A stretch of 64,000 nucleotides of DNA from contig NZ_JAOOPY010000009.1 of NCBI RefSeq assembly GCF_025486315.1, positions 62,001 to 126,000 on the forward strand, in the 5' to 3' direction. The notes beneath the pieces are model-generated. The model was not told the DNA's origin. It was given only the letters and a program-made list of their open reading frames with translations, and did not search any database. Numbering within the stretch: the stretch's first letter is position 1; every line of letters begins with the position of its first letter. Position numbers and translations under genes: made by a program. This DNA comes from Variovorax sp. N23. GTDB taxonomy: Bacteria; Pseudomonadota; Gammaproteobacteria; Burkholderiales; Burkholderiaceae_C. Positions 1-8,072 of this stretch are shown here, one piece after another.

Positions 1-446
1 TTGTGGTGGACGTAGTCCTTCTTGTGGAGCTTCGTCTGCGTCGCATCGCAATACCGGCTGACGCCGGTGCCCGCCAGCTGGAGGTTGGGGCCGACGAAGG
101 TGTCCCACATTCCCATCTGGAACAGGACGCGCATCAACCAGTCGCGATCGGTACCCGGATCGCAACCCACCATGGCCTTGCGCATGGCCAGCGCGTCCTC
201 GCGCATGCTGTCCCTGGCGGTGCCGCTCCATGACCTGGACACCACCAGCTCTGCGCCCGGTTCGCAATATTTCTCGATGAGCCTGGGCATTCGCAGCGGA
301 TCGTCGGCAGGCGTGTTGATGGCACGCTTGTTCTGCAAGAAGCGCTCCACGCCTTCGGCAAAGACAATTTCGCCTCGCGAGTTCACGATGGCCAGGGCGT
401 TCTCGTGGCCCGTGCATGCGATGCCGATGTAGTTGCGAAGATTCAT
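1..446 (-). CDS. NodU/CmcH-family carbamoyltransferase, N-terminal part (runs off left edge)
   Basis: Reading from an ATG at 446, about 148 residues are visible before the window ends. The start (NLRNYIGIACTGHENALAIV) and the following IVFAEGVERFLQNKRA stretch match the N-terminal nucleotide-binding, ASKHA-like fold of the NodU/CmcH O-carbamoyltransferases, which move a carbamoyl group from carbamoyl phosphate to a hydroxyl of a natural product. The early His in TGHENA is typical of the family. The C-terminal domain is outside the window. It is the last visible gene of the minus-strand biosynthetic operon, 48 bp after the MFS gene, so it probably tailors the product. The family is fairly sure; the substrate is unknown. 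Confidence 0.8.
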   Translation of the reverse strand, partial: MNLRNYIGIACTGHENALAIVNSRGEIVFAEGVERFLQNKRAINTPADDPLRMPRLIEKYCEPGAELVVSRSWSGTARDSMREDALAMRKAMVGCDPGTDRDWLMRVLFQMGMWDTFVGPNLQLAGTGVSRYCDATQTKLHKKDYVHH

Positions 447-494
447 TGCTTGGTACCTTCCTGGGCTGTAGGGTGGCGATGACGCATGCATGGT

Positions 495-1730
495 TCAGGC
501 GGTGGTGGAGGGCGTGCGCTGGAGCGACACCACGGCGGCCATGCCACAGGCGGCGATGAGCGCGAAGACTCCGACCGTCACTTCGAAGCCCTGGCGTTGA
601 ATGAGGATGCCGGCGAGCGGACACCCCACCAGCGAGCCGAAGCTGCTGCTGCTCGTCATGGCACCGATCACCGTTCCTATCCGGTCCCTGCCGAACAGGC
701 TCATCAGCAAAGCCGGTGTGGAGGCGGTGATGCCTCCGTATCCGATGCCCAGGACAAGTGCGCAGCACAGCAGCGCGCTGTAGGAGTTTCCGAAGACCCA
801 GACCAGGTAGGCCGCCATCACCAGCGCCGTGCTGAGCTGATAGGCCCTCATCGGCCCGAAACGATCGCCGAGCCCTCCGAACAGGAGACGAGACACCGCG
901 CTGGCAACGCCGATGGCGCCGACCAGGGTCGCCGCCTCGACGGGCGGCACACCCAGGCCGATGGCGAACGGGCCCAGGAACACGATCGGCATGTAGAGCG
1001 TGAACCCGATCCCGATGCCGGACAGATAGATCAAGACGAACTGCCGATGGGTTGCCACCTGCTTGAGCACGTCCCAGTTCGGACGCTGGACCCCATGCTG
1101 AGGTGCTCTTTTCAGATACGGGCTGATGAGCAGCAGCAAAAGGCCGACCATCCCTCCCAGGGCGGTAGCGACCGGCCGCCACCCGAAGGCTTGCACCGCC
1201 AATGCGGCGGCCGGTGCGCCGATCAGCGTGCCGATGCCAACGCCGGTGACCGTGAGGCCCAGGGCCTTCGAGCGGTGCTTGTCGAACCAGCACCCTGCGT
1301 TCGAGATGACGGGAATGTAGATGCACGCCACGCCGACCCCTACGAAGACGCCATAGGTCAGGTAGAGCAGGCGCACATCGTCGACGCGGGCCGAAAGCAC
1401 CAGCCCCGCGGCGATCAGGAGCCCGCCGACCGCGACCAGGCGCCGGGGGCCATGCCGGTCGCACAGCTGCCCCGTCCCTACGCCCAGGATCAGGAACAGG
1501 AATGTCGAAATGCCGAACACCCAGCCCATCTGGTCCGGACTTGCATTCATGTCGGCGGCCATCGGGCCGACGAACGCGCCGAAGCTGTAGGCCACGCCGA
1601 AGGTCAGCGCCAATGCCAGAAAGCTCCATCGGGCCGTGGACCATGCAGCCGTCCCATCGACAACCGGAGACAACGGGTCTTCTGCGTGCGGCTGGCGCGC
1701 AACGCTGAAGTGGTTGTACAGGCGCCTCAT
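495..1730 (-). CDS. MFS transporter (oxalate/monocarboxylate-antiporter-like), probable exporter of the cluster product
   Basis: About 411 residues with roughly twelve hydrophobic helices, an inter-helix DRHGPRR loop after the second helix and its counterpart GDRFGP in the second half, as in the major facilitator superfamily. The overall pattern resembles the oxalate:formate antiporter/monocarboxylate branch. The start at 1730 is preferred over an upstream in-frame start at 1868 because it overlaps the previous stop by four bases (ATGA) and begins just before the first helix. Translational coupling to the upstream thioesterase gene places it in the biosynthetic operon, so export of, or self-protection from, the product is the likely role. 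Precursor uptake cannot be excluded. Confidence 0.8.
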   Translation of the reverse strand: MRRLYNHFSVARQPHAEDPLSPVVDGTAAWSTARWSFLALALTFGVAYSFGAFVGPMAADMNASPDQMGWVFGISTFLFLILGVGTGQLCDRHGPRRLVAVGGLLIAAGLVLSARVDDVRLLYLTYGVFVGVGVACIYIPVISNAGCWFDKHRSKALGLTVTGVGIGTLIGAPAAALAVQAFGWRPVATALGGMVGLLLLLISPYLKRAPQHGVQRPNWDVLKQVATHRQFVLIYLSGIGIGFTLYMPIVFLGPFAIGLGVPPVEAATLVGAIGVASAVSRLLFGGLGDRFGPMRAYQLSTALVMAAYLVWVFGNSYSALLCCALVLGIGYGGITASTPALLMSLFGRDRIGTVIGAMTSSSSFGSLVGCPLAGILIQRQGFEVTVGVFALIAACGMAAVVSLQRTPSTTA

Positions 1731-2539
1731 GCCGCTCCAGTGCCCAGGCCTTTGCGATGCCGCATGACCACGCGGCGGATGTCGTCGTTCGCTCCGGAAA
1801 ATTCGATCTGCAAGCCGTTCGGACGCCGGGTGGCCGAGAGCATCTTCATGGGTTCTCCGGCAAGGCATTCGCGCCGATACCAGGACTCCCAGCTGAAAGG
1901 CCCAGGGCCCGCAGAACCCTCTGCCTTGACCAGTGCGTCGTCGGCCCGATCGAAGTAGCTGAGGAACGAGACGTGCCGGTTGGGGTCCGTTTCTCTCGCG
2001 CTCCAGGTGAAGCGGTCGATTTCTTCCAGCGCGTCTTCTTGCGGCAGTGTTGGAACCGATGCCAACGTGTGCTGGATGCAGTGCAGTCCGGGCGGAGGTG
2101 CCGCGGCCACGATCGGCTTGGCGCCCGAGGCGTCGATCCAGGTCCAGGCCTGCTCCACCGCACCGACGAGCAGGCCGTCGGCCTCGCGTCGCATCTCGAA
2201 GCGATCGACCGCGCCGGCTTCTTGTCCGCCCGCGCCGCGCGGCCGGGTGCCCGCGGATGTCACGAGCCGCGTCAGCATGCGGGTTCCCACTTCAAGGCCC
2301 TGCGCCGCGCAAGTCACCTTGGCGTAGCGTGCCACGATGAAATGGCCGACGGACTTCCAGTAGGCGTCGCGCGAGGTCCCGGTGACATGCTGCCACCACA
2401 GCGGCGCTAACCGCTCCCATGTCCGAAACAGGTCGATGGTTTTCAACGTGCCGTCCTGCGTCAGCGAGAAGAACCCCGGTGTGTCGACCCCGAGGAATTC
2501 CTTGTCCGCCTGCGAAGCTGACTCGGCAGCTGCGTTCAC
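1727..2539 (-). CDS. Acyl-ACP thioesterase-like protein with two hotdog domains
   Basis: This 270-residue protein begins at a GTG whose last bases overlap the TGA of the desaturase gene (GTGA). The first half (HFIVARYAKVTCAAQGLEVG, then FEMRREADGLLVGAVEQAW) and the second half (ETDPNRHVSFLSYFDRADDAL) each look like a hotdog fold. The second carries the N-x-H-V-x-x-x-x-Y arrangement seen in FatA-type acyl-ACP thioesterases. The family releases fatty acids from ACP. Placed between the desaturase and the MFS transporter, it may release or trim the unsaturated acyl chain. A competing view is a thioesterase-fold protein used for transfer rather than hydrolysis. The four-base overlaps at both ends argue for coupled translation. 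Confidence 0.65.
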   Translation of the reverse strand: MNAAAESASQADKEFLGVDTPGFFSLTQDGTLKTIDLFRTWERLAPLWWQHVTGTSRDAYWKSVGHFIVARYAKVTCAAQGLEVGTRMLTRLVTSAGTRPRGAGGQEAGAVDRFEMRREADGLLVGAVEQAWTWIDASGAKPIVAAAPPPGLHCIQHTLASVPTLPQEDALEEIDRFTWSARETDPNRHVSFLSYFDRADDALVKAEGSAGPGPFSWESWYRRECLAGEPMKMLSATRRPNGLQIEFSGANDDIRRVVMRHRKGLGTGAA

Positions 2540-3552
2540 GGCGACTCCTTTGCGCTGGGCAATGGCATCGGCCGGACGGGCTGGCCCTCGACGGAAGTTT
2601 TGACGGGCTTGAAGCTTCGAGACGCCAGATCGGTGGGGACGACGATGATCCGGTCCACAAGCCGCACCCGGGAAAGCAGAAAGAGGACCCAGGCACCGGG
2701 ATCGAGCTCCCATCGCCGATGGCTCATGACGGCGGCGGCGGGGTACGCATGGTGGTTGTTGTGCCACCCCTGCCCCCAGGTGAAGAGCGAAAGGATCGCC
2801 AGGTTGGTGCTGTGATCGTCCGTGTCGTAGGCGCGGCGCCCCACGCCATGCAACACCGAGTTGATGCACCAGAACGTGAGATGGTTGGAAAGAAAGATCC
2901 TGACGAACCCGCCCCACAGCAGGCAGCTCAGCGCGCCTTGCCAGGTCTGGTAGACCAGCCCGCCGATCAGTGCCGGCACGATGAACGTGGCCAGCATGAG
3001 ATACAGGTAGTGCATGTGGATCCAGAAGAGATCCTTGTCCTTGTAGAGGTCCCCCGCCAGTTCCGTGAAGCCGCCCTTGCCGATGCTGCCGCGCGACCAC
3101 AGCCATCCCATGTGCGCATGCACGGCGCCTTGCGCGGTCCATTCGCCGCTGCGGCCGTGCACGTACATCGAATGAGGGTCGCCGACCTTGTCGGGAAAGC
3201 GATGGTGTTTGCGATGAATGGACACCCACCAGATCACCGGCCCCTGAAACGCCATGGAACCCAGCGACACGAGGGCAATCTTGATCCACCGGTGGGCGCG
3301 GTAGGACCTGTGGGACAGCAACCGGTGGTAGCCCAACTCCACGCCGAGAATGGTCAACGCGTGCATGCAGAACACGATGACGAATTCGGTCGGGCCCGGA
3401 ACCAGCGCGCCCGTGTACCAGAGCCCGAGGCCGAGCACCAGGGCCACCGGCGGCGCGAAGGTCACGACGAACGCGAGCACCAGGTCCACGGTTCTCGCCC
3501 GGTCGACCACAGGCGCAGATGCCGCCGGAACAGGGTTCGCGTCTCTTGTCAT
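2536..3552 (-). CDS. Membrane fatty-acid desaturase (acyl-CoA/acyl-ACP type)
   Basis: 338 residues with the three histidine boxes of membrane di-iron desaturases: HRLLSH at 76-81, HRKHH at 113-117 and HNNHH at 264-268, separated by paired hydrophobic segments. The start at 3552 has an AAGGAA ribosome site six bases upstream. An in-frame TTG at 3567 is less likely. The family inserts a cis double bond, commonly delta-9, into an acyl thioester. Lying directly after the fatty-acyl-AMP ligase gene and overlapping the thioesterase gene, it probably modifies the acyl chain loaded by that ligase. Whether the chain is on ACP or CoA, and which carbon is attacked, cannot be read from the sequence. Confidence 0.9.
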   Translation of the reverse strand: MTRDANPVPAASAPVVDRARTVDLVLAFVVTFAPPVALVLGLGLWYTGALVPGPTEFVIVFCMHALTILGVELGYHRLLSHRSYRAHRWIKIALVSLGSMAFQGPVIWWVSIHRKHHRFPDKVGDPHSMYVHGRSGEWTAQGAVHAHMGWLWSRGSIGKGGFTELAGDLYKDKDLFWIHMHYLYLMLATFIVPALIGGLVYQTWQGALSCLLWGGFVRIFLSNHLTFWCINSVLHGVGRRAYDTDDHSTNLAILSLFTWGQGWHNNHHAYPAAAVMSHRRWELDPGAWVLFLLSRVRLVDRIIVVPTDLASRSFKPVKTSVEGQPVRPMPLPSAKESP

Positions 3553-3588
3553 GATTTTCCTTGCCAATGTTTTTTGTAGGCCGGCCGC

Positions 3589-5319
3589 TCAGGCCGCGCA
3601 GGTGCTTTCGATCTCTTTGATGGCACCCAGCTTCCATGCGTCGCGACAGGCGCTGCGCCGAATCTTTCCGCTGGTCGTCACCGGCAGCCGGTGGGTGGTC
3701 AGCACGACTGTCGCGATGCGCAGTCCGCACGCATCCGCGATTGCGCCGCGGATCCGTCGGCCGAGCAATTGCGCGTCGAGACGTCGGGCCAGGTGGGTGT
3801 AGACCTCCTGGATGACGACAAGTCCGTTGTCTTGCGCCGCCTCGTCCATGAACACGACGGCCTGAGGCCGGAACGCCGGGTCCTGGCGCTGCACGATCAT
3901 CTCGATGTCCTGGGGCGCGTAGTTGCGCCCGTTCACGATCAACAGTTCCTTGCGGCGGCCTGTGATGACGAGCTCGTTGTTTCTGGAATACCCAAGGTCT
4001 CCGGTGCGCAGAAAGAACGGGCCTGTCTCGTTCGCCAGGTTGGCCTGGAAAACCTGCCGGGTGAGATCGGCATCGTTCCAATATCCGCGGGCGATGCTCG
4101 GGCCACTGGCCCACACCTCGCCAACGACGTTGTCGGGCACCGGCAGCCGGCTGTTCGGGTCCACGACGATGACGCGGTCCGGGCCGAAGGATTGCCCGCA
4201 ACTCACCAGGCTGGCGGTACTCTTGTGCGCCGCAGTCATCGCGTCCATCGCATGCCCGCGCGTGAGTTCGTCGCGGTCGAGCGTGTGAACCTGCAACGGC
4301 ATGGGAGCGGCCCTGCTCGTCAGCATGAGCGTGCTTTCGGCCATGCCATAGCAAGGCAGCAGCGCATCGGAGCGAAAGCCGAGTGGCTGCATGCGCTCTG
4401 CGAAAGCGCGAAGCACATCGGCCCGCAGTGGCTCCGCGCCGGCAAATGCCACGGACCACCCGGACAGGTCGATGTCCTTGCAGTCGCGCACCGCCTGCTC
4501 CGACACCGCCTGCAGGCATAGCTGGTATCCGAAGTTCGGACCGCCGCTGGTCGTGGCGCCGTAGTGCGACATCGCCTTGAGCCATCGCAACGGCTTCTGG
4601 ATGAACGCGGCCGACGGCATCAGCACGCAAGGTCTGCCAAGAAACACCGGTTGCATGACGGTGCCGACGAGCCCCATGTCGTGATGAAACGGAAGCCAGC
4701 CGAGAACGACCGTCTTGCCGCCGTGGCCGAAGGCATCCTTGATCGACGCTTCGTTGGCCATGATGTTGGCGTGCGTCACCATCACGCCCTTCGGCACGCC
4801 TGTCGAGCCGGAGGTGTACTGAAGGAATGCGAGGTCGTTCGCCTCCGGCCTGATGAGACAGGAAGCCTCGGGATCTGCCTCGTGCGCCCGACTGCGCCAG
4901 GCAGCGACCTCCACCGGCAAGGTCGACTTCCAACCCATCGGCGGACACTTTTCGATGATCCTTTCGGTCGCGGCGTCCAGCAGGAGCAGCGATGCCTTGC
5001 AGTCCGTCGCGATCCGGCACCATGGGTGATCGTCCGACGCGACTCTGGGCGGACTCATCGGAACCGGTATCGCGCCCGCGGCCAGGCAGCCGAAGAAGGC
5101 CACGATGAAGTCGAGGCCGGGCTGGTACATGAGCAGTACCCGGTGGCCACGCAAGCCGCGCTGCGCCAGGCCGTGCGCCATGCAACGCGCGGCCTCATGG
5201 AGCTGTGCGAAATCGATACGATCGCTCTCGCGCTCTCCATCGGCGAGAAAGACAAATGCGGTGCCGCAGTTCGGATCGCCCGCATGAAGCGCCAGCCTGT
5301 CGAGGATTGTTTTTTCCAT
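3589..5319 (-). CDS. Fatty-acyl-AMP ligase (FAAL), ANL superfamily
   Basis: 576 residues. The adenylation motif YTSGSTGVPKGVMVTH lies at about 168-183 and GWLPFHHDMGLVGTVMQP at about 208-225. The latter, with PNFGYQL and the later CYGMAESTL, is the signature of fatty-acyl-AMP ligases rather than fatty-acyl-CoA ligases. The C-terminal half keeps the RTGDLGY hinge region and ends with a lysine-containing GKIRRSACR segment. FAALs activate a fatty acid as its adenylate and hand it to the phosphopantetheine arm of a carrier protein. The only carrier protein in view is encoded at 8987-9250. The gene lies ten bases after the phosphopantetheinyl transferase gene, so loading and carrier priming are linked. 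The start at 5319 removes an unlikely 16-residue extension. Confidence 0.9.
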   Translation of the reverse strand: MEKTILDRLALHAGDPNCGTAFVFLADGERESDRIDFAQLHEAARCMAHGLAQRGLRGHRVLLMYQPGLDFIVAFFGCLAAGAIPVPMSPPRVASDDHPWCRIATDCKASLLLLDAATERIIEKCPPMGWKSTLPVEVAAWRSRAHEADPEASCLIRPEANDLAFLQYTSGSTGVPKGVMVTHANIMANEASIKDAFGHGGKTVVLGWLPFHHDMGLVGTVMQPVFLGRPCVLMPSAAFIQKPLRWLKAMSHYGATTSGGPNFGYQLCLQAVSEQAVRDCKDIDLSGWSVAFAGAEPLRADVLRAFAERMQPLGFRSDALLPCYGMAESTLMLTSRAAPMPLQVHTLDRDELTRGHAMDAMTAAHKSTASLVSCGQSFGPDRVIVVDPNSRLPVPDNVVGEVWASGPSIARGYWNDADLTRQVFQANLANETGPFFLRTGDLGYSRNNELVITGRRKELLIVNGRNYAPQDIEMIVQRQDPAFRPQAVVFMDEAAQDNGLVVIQEVYTHLARRLDAQLLGRRIRGAIADACGLRIATVVLTTHRLPVTTSGKIRRSACRDAWKLGAIKEIESTCAA

Positions 5320-5329
5320 GCGCCCCCGG

Positions 5330-5899
5330 TTAGCTGTAGAGCGAACAACGGATATCCGGCACGCCATAGCGGCTCAGATAGCTGATGGCCATCAGGTGCT
5401 TGCCAAGCACCCGGACGCGCGACTCCATGCGCTGCCCTGCGTAACCAAGATGAAAGACAGACTCCGAATCCCCGAGCGGCCGGGGTGCTTCGAGCAGCGT
5501 CAGCTTCTTCAAGCCATCGCGCATTCCGATCCCCATGGCTTTGGCCGAGGATTCCTTGGCCACCCAGAGCGGCAGGAAGTCGGCGGATGCAAGATCGATT
5601 CGCGAGACCACCGCATGCAGGCTTCGCTGGCGGACGCGAAGATCGGGCCGCTGCGAATCCTCGAGATCCATCCCCACATATTTCTTGTTCGAGAAGAAAT
5701 AGCCCTGCATCCGATTGCAGTCGCTGTAGCCGAAACATCCGGTGCCGGGAATGTAGGGCTTTCCCAGGCTCGTCCGCCGCGCAGCGACCTTCAGCGCGTG
5801 CATTCTTCTGCCGAGAGCGTGCACCGTATCCGGCGCCTCGCTCCGGGTTTCGGCGAACAGAAGAATGCGCACCCTAAATTCCGAATATGGCTCGGTCAT
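5330..5899 (-). CDS. Sfp-type 4'-phosphopantetheinyl transferase
   Basis: 189 residues containing the two hallmarks of Sfp-type transferases: VGMDLE at 75-80 (magnesium-binding Asp78 and Glu80) and WVAKESSAK at 112-120. Such enzymes move phosphopantetheine from CoA to a carrier-protein serine. The ATG at 5899 follows a GAGGGCGG ribosome site. The gene overlaps the end of the upstream thioesterase gene by 26 bases and stops ten bases before the FAAL gene. The obvious substrate is the small ACP at 8987-9250, which makes the cluster self-sufficient for carrier activation. Confidence 0.9.
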   Translation of the reverse strand: MTEPYSEFRVRILLFAETRSEAPDTVHALGRRMHALKVAARRTSLGKPYIPGTGCFGYSDCNRMQGYFFSNKKYVGMDLEDSQRPDLRVRQRSLHAVVSRIDLASADFLPLWVAKESSAKAMGIGMRDGLKKLTLLEAPRPLGDSESVFHLGYAGQRMESRVRVLGKHLMAISYLSRYGVPDIRCSLYS

Positions 5900-6242
5900 G
5901 CCGCCCTCGCGCCACAAGATGCGAATCTTCCGCGGCGGTCACCGACACTGCGAACCGGACCGTGTTCAGGAAGACAAGGTCGACCTTCAGTTCGATGGTG
6001 ACCGCTGCGCCTTGCGACACGGGCGCCGCGTGCTGCAGGGAGACGAACTGCCCCAGCGACCTGCCGGCGTGCCCGGTCGCATCGTGAATCCAGTCGGACG
6101 CCATGATCTCCAGCCAATAGACGATGACGGGCGTGCCAAGCACCTCGTCATCACCGCCCAGGCTTCTGGCCGTGCTGCGTTCATCGACCAGAAACTCCTG
6201 GGTCCGGACCTGGCCTGGGGAGAAGCACTGGGAGGCGTCCAT
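5874..6242 (-). CDS. FlK-like single-hotdog thioesterase
   Basis: 122 residues starting MDASQCFSPGQVRTQEFLVD and ending with ARGRHDRAIF, the start and end pattern of the fluoroacetyl-CoA thioesterase (FlK) family. Thr37, Glu45 and His71 are spaced exactly like FlK's Thr42-Glu50-His76 triad (8 and 26 residues), so it is probably catalytically active. FlK-type enzymes hydrolyse small, often electron-poor acyl thioesters. In this operon it follows the amino acid:carrier-protein ligase gene by 19 bases, so it may release or proofread a small N-oxidised acyl group from the ACP. The ATG at 6242 has a weak ribosome site. It is chosen because it matches the family N-terminus. Confidence 0.75.
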   Translation of the reverse strand: MDASQCFSPGQVRTQEFLVDERSTARSLGGDDEVLGTPVIVYWLEIMASDWIHDATGHAGRSLGQFVSLQHAAPVSQGAAVTIELKVDLVFLNTVRFAVSVTAAEDSHLVARGRHDRAIFGI

Positions 6243-6261
6243 GCCGGTCACGCGTCTGTCG

Positions 6262-7050
6262 CTAGGCAACGCGGCGGAGCGCCGCCAGTGCCTCGCCCGA
6301 CGTCCCGAAGTGCTCCTTGAACATTGCAATCCAGCGCTCGATGCCGAATGCAACGCAACTCGTATGCACCGACACGGCGTTGCACTTGATGTCAAACTTT
6401 TCCCCGAAATAATTGCGGTGGTAGTTCATCGACGACACGGCGTGCGTGTTGAAAACCATCTCTCGCTTGGTCGGCATCAGCGCGGACAGTTTGGCCACGG
6501 AGCTGGATGCATCGAAGAACGGATCCGTCGCGACCTCGCAACCGATCGGAATCTGCAACTGGTCGAAGATCGACGCCAGCTTGGCGTAGCCGTTCGTCAG
6601 ATGGCCCTGGGCACCTTCCGGCGTGCCGAGGTACACGTACTCCTTCATCGTGAAGTTGACGGCCCGGTATTCGTCGAGCGCCTTGTCTTCGTGCCGGAAG
6701 CAGCGGGCGATGCAGGACTCGATTCTTTCGGCCGTAAAGTCCTGCCCGATCAGTCCCAGATAGACCTTGTAGCAAGTGGCGGGCAGCAGCGCGTAATCCG
6801 CAACCAGGCCTCGAAACAGGCTGTTGAGCGGCGCCCCATGCTTCGAGAAATTCTGCAGTTCTTCTGGCTCTATCGAGCACATGACGCAGGTGAGGTGCGG
6901 AAAATTCCTGACATACCCCAGCGCGTTGATCTGGTCGTGCGTGAGCACGCTGTCGAACTCGGACGTTGCGTCGGCGGCAATTCCAAAAACCCGGTCCAGG
7001 GTTGTCTCGAGCGTTTGCTTGACCTCTCTCCACTCTTTCTCGATCAGCAT
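6262..7050 (-). CDS. Seryl-tRNA-synthetase-like amino acid:[carrier protein] ligase
   Basis: 262 residues homologous to the catalytic core of class II seryl-tRNA synthetases but without the tRNA-binding coiled-coil arm. Motif 2 is seen as CFRHE at 117-121 followed by NFTMKEYVYLG at 132-142, and motif 3 as SCVAFGIERW at 231-240. Cys93, Glu137 and Cys232 have almost the spacing of the zinc ligands known from the Bradyrhizobium ligases. Those homologues adenylate glycine or alanine and load it onto a small carrier protein instead of tRNA. A cognate carrier protein is encoded three genes upstream (8987-9250). The protein is somewhat shorter than the described ligases. The amino acid specificity is not readable here. 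Confidence 0.85.
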   Translation of the reverse strand: MLIEKEWREVKQTLETTLDRVFGIAADATSEFDSVLTHDQINALGYVRNFPHLTCVMCSIEPEELQNFSKHGAPLNSLFRGLVADYALLPATCYKVYLGLIGQDFTAERIESCIARCFRHEDKALDEYRAVNFTMKEYVYLGTPEGAQGHLTNGYAKLASIFDQLQIPIGCEVATDPFFDASSSVAKLSALMPTKREMVFNTHAVSSMNYHRNYFGEKFDIKCNAVSVHTSCVAFGIERWIAMFKEHFGTSGEALAALRRVA

Positions 7051-7078
7051 CGGGGACTCCTTTTGTGTGACATTGCGT

Positions 7079-8044
7079 TCAAAGAATCAGTTGATTCACG
7101 ATTTCCCGGGCGGTCGCGATGCGGTCGACACTTTTGCAGGACGTGCCGCAATAGAGCGCCATGGCGGCGATCTCGCCCTCGGTGCTTCGCGTGGGGACTG
7201 CCACGCTGTATCTCGGGATCGGATGGTTTTTTCCGAAGTAGTGGACCTTGCCGATGATGTGAGCCGGCATGAGATCGTCTGTACAGGTCTTGTTTCTCAC
7301 CACGCGATGGGTGTGCGTGTGCCAACCGATCGAGAAGCGGTCCGTGATCACGGTGTCTTCGGCCCGCGCGTCGACGATGATCTGCTTGTATTCGGCGTGC
7401 GCCGCGGACTCGAGGGCCGCGGCAAAGATGGTCCCGCAGAGAACGCCGGAGAACCCCGCGTCCAGGACACTTTTGACTTCACCAGAGGTACTGATTCCCC
7501 CGCTCAGGAAGACCATGCGCGCCGAGAGCTTCAGAAGCTTCGCGCTTCGGATGGCCTGGGCCCTGTCGATTCCACCCAGGTGGTGGCCACCGGCGTCCGT
7601 TGTCTGGAGCACCGTGAAGCTGGCTCCCGCATCGAAGGCCTGTTCGATGTCCGCGAAGGTACCGGCCTGGACACCGAAGTCCGCGCGGCCGGCCACTGCA
7701 CCAAGCACTTGCGGGCTCGGCAGGCCGAAGAACGTGACGATGGGCGGTCGGGATGGATTGCTTTGCAAGACGACACCGATCCGCTCGATCAACTCGTCGT
7801 CCGAGAGAACGAAGGGAACGAAATTCACGCCGAAACGGCGGTCCGTCAATCTGGCAGTGGCCGCGATCAGTTCGAGAATCTCGTTTGGCTGATGGCGATA
7901 CAACCCCACCATTCCGAATGCCCCCGCCTCGCAGACGGCCGCTGCGAGCTCGTGTTGGGCAACGCCGCCCATGCCGGCTTGCAGGACCGGAACCGTGGCA
8001 CCGAACAACGAGTCCACGGCCCTTGAGCTTTTGACTTCTGTCAT
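7079..8044 (-). CDS. Nitronate monooxygenase (2-nitropropane dioxygenase)-family flavoenzyme
   Basis: 321 residues forming an FMN TIM barrel. PVLQAGMGGVAQHELAAAV is at 19-37, AGGHH at 151-155 (the histidine position used as base in nitronate monooxygenases), LSGGIS follows, and SGVLCGTIFAAALES is the phosphate-binding part. Members oxidise nitronates, but enoyl-ACP reductase (FabK-like) and tailoring functions occur in the same fold. The ATG at 8044 has GAGG eight bases upstream. An in-frame ATG at 8071 is less well placed. Lying directly after the AurF-like oxygenase gene, it could process an N-oxidised carrier-bound intermediate. An FabK-like reductase role remains possible. Confidence 0.8.
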   Translation of the reverse strand: MTEVKSSRAVDSLFGATVPVLQAGMGGVAQHELAAAVCEAGAFGMVGLYRHQPNEILELIAATARLTDRRFGVNFVPFVLSDDELIERIGVVLQSNPSRPPIVTFFGLPSPQVLGAVAGRADFGVQAGTFADIEQAFDAGASFTVLQTTDAGGHHLGGIDRAQAIRSAKLLKLSARMVFLSGGISTSGEVKSVLDAGFSGVLCGTIFAAALESAAHAEYKQIIVDARAEDTVITDRFSIGWHTHTHRVVRNKTCTDDLMPAHIIGKVHYFGKNHPIPRYSVAVPTRSTEGEIAAMALYCGTSCKSVDRIATAREIVNQLIL

Positions 8045-8072
8045 TCTTGATGCCTCGATTTCATCTGGCATT

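Noticed and set aside
486..1958. Long plus-strand open frame across the MFS and thioesterase genes
   Set aside because: Its product is Arg/His/Gln-rich low-complexity sequence without a domain, and the opposite strand holds two well-supported genes. It is an artefact of high GC.
1727..5185. Single 1152-residue minus-strand frame
   Set aside because: Only its last 270 residues form a real protein (the two-hotdog thioesterase). The rest runs out of frame through the desaturase and FAAL genes.
6262..7050. Truncated seryl-tRNA synthetase pseudogene
   Set aside because: The class II motifs and zinc-ligand spacing are intact, the frame is uninterrupted and the gene is within a well-packed operon with a carrier protein.
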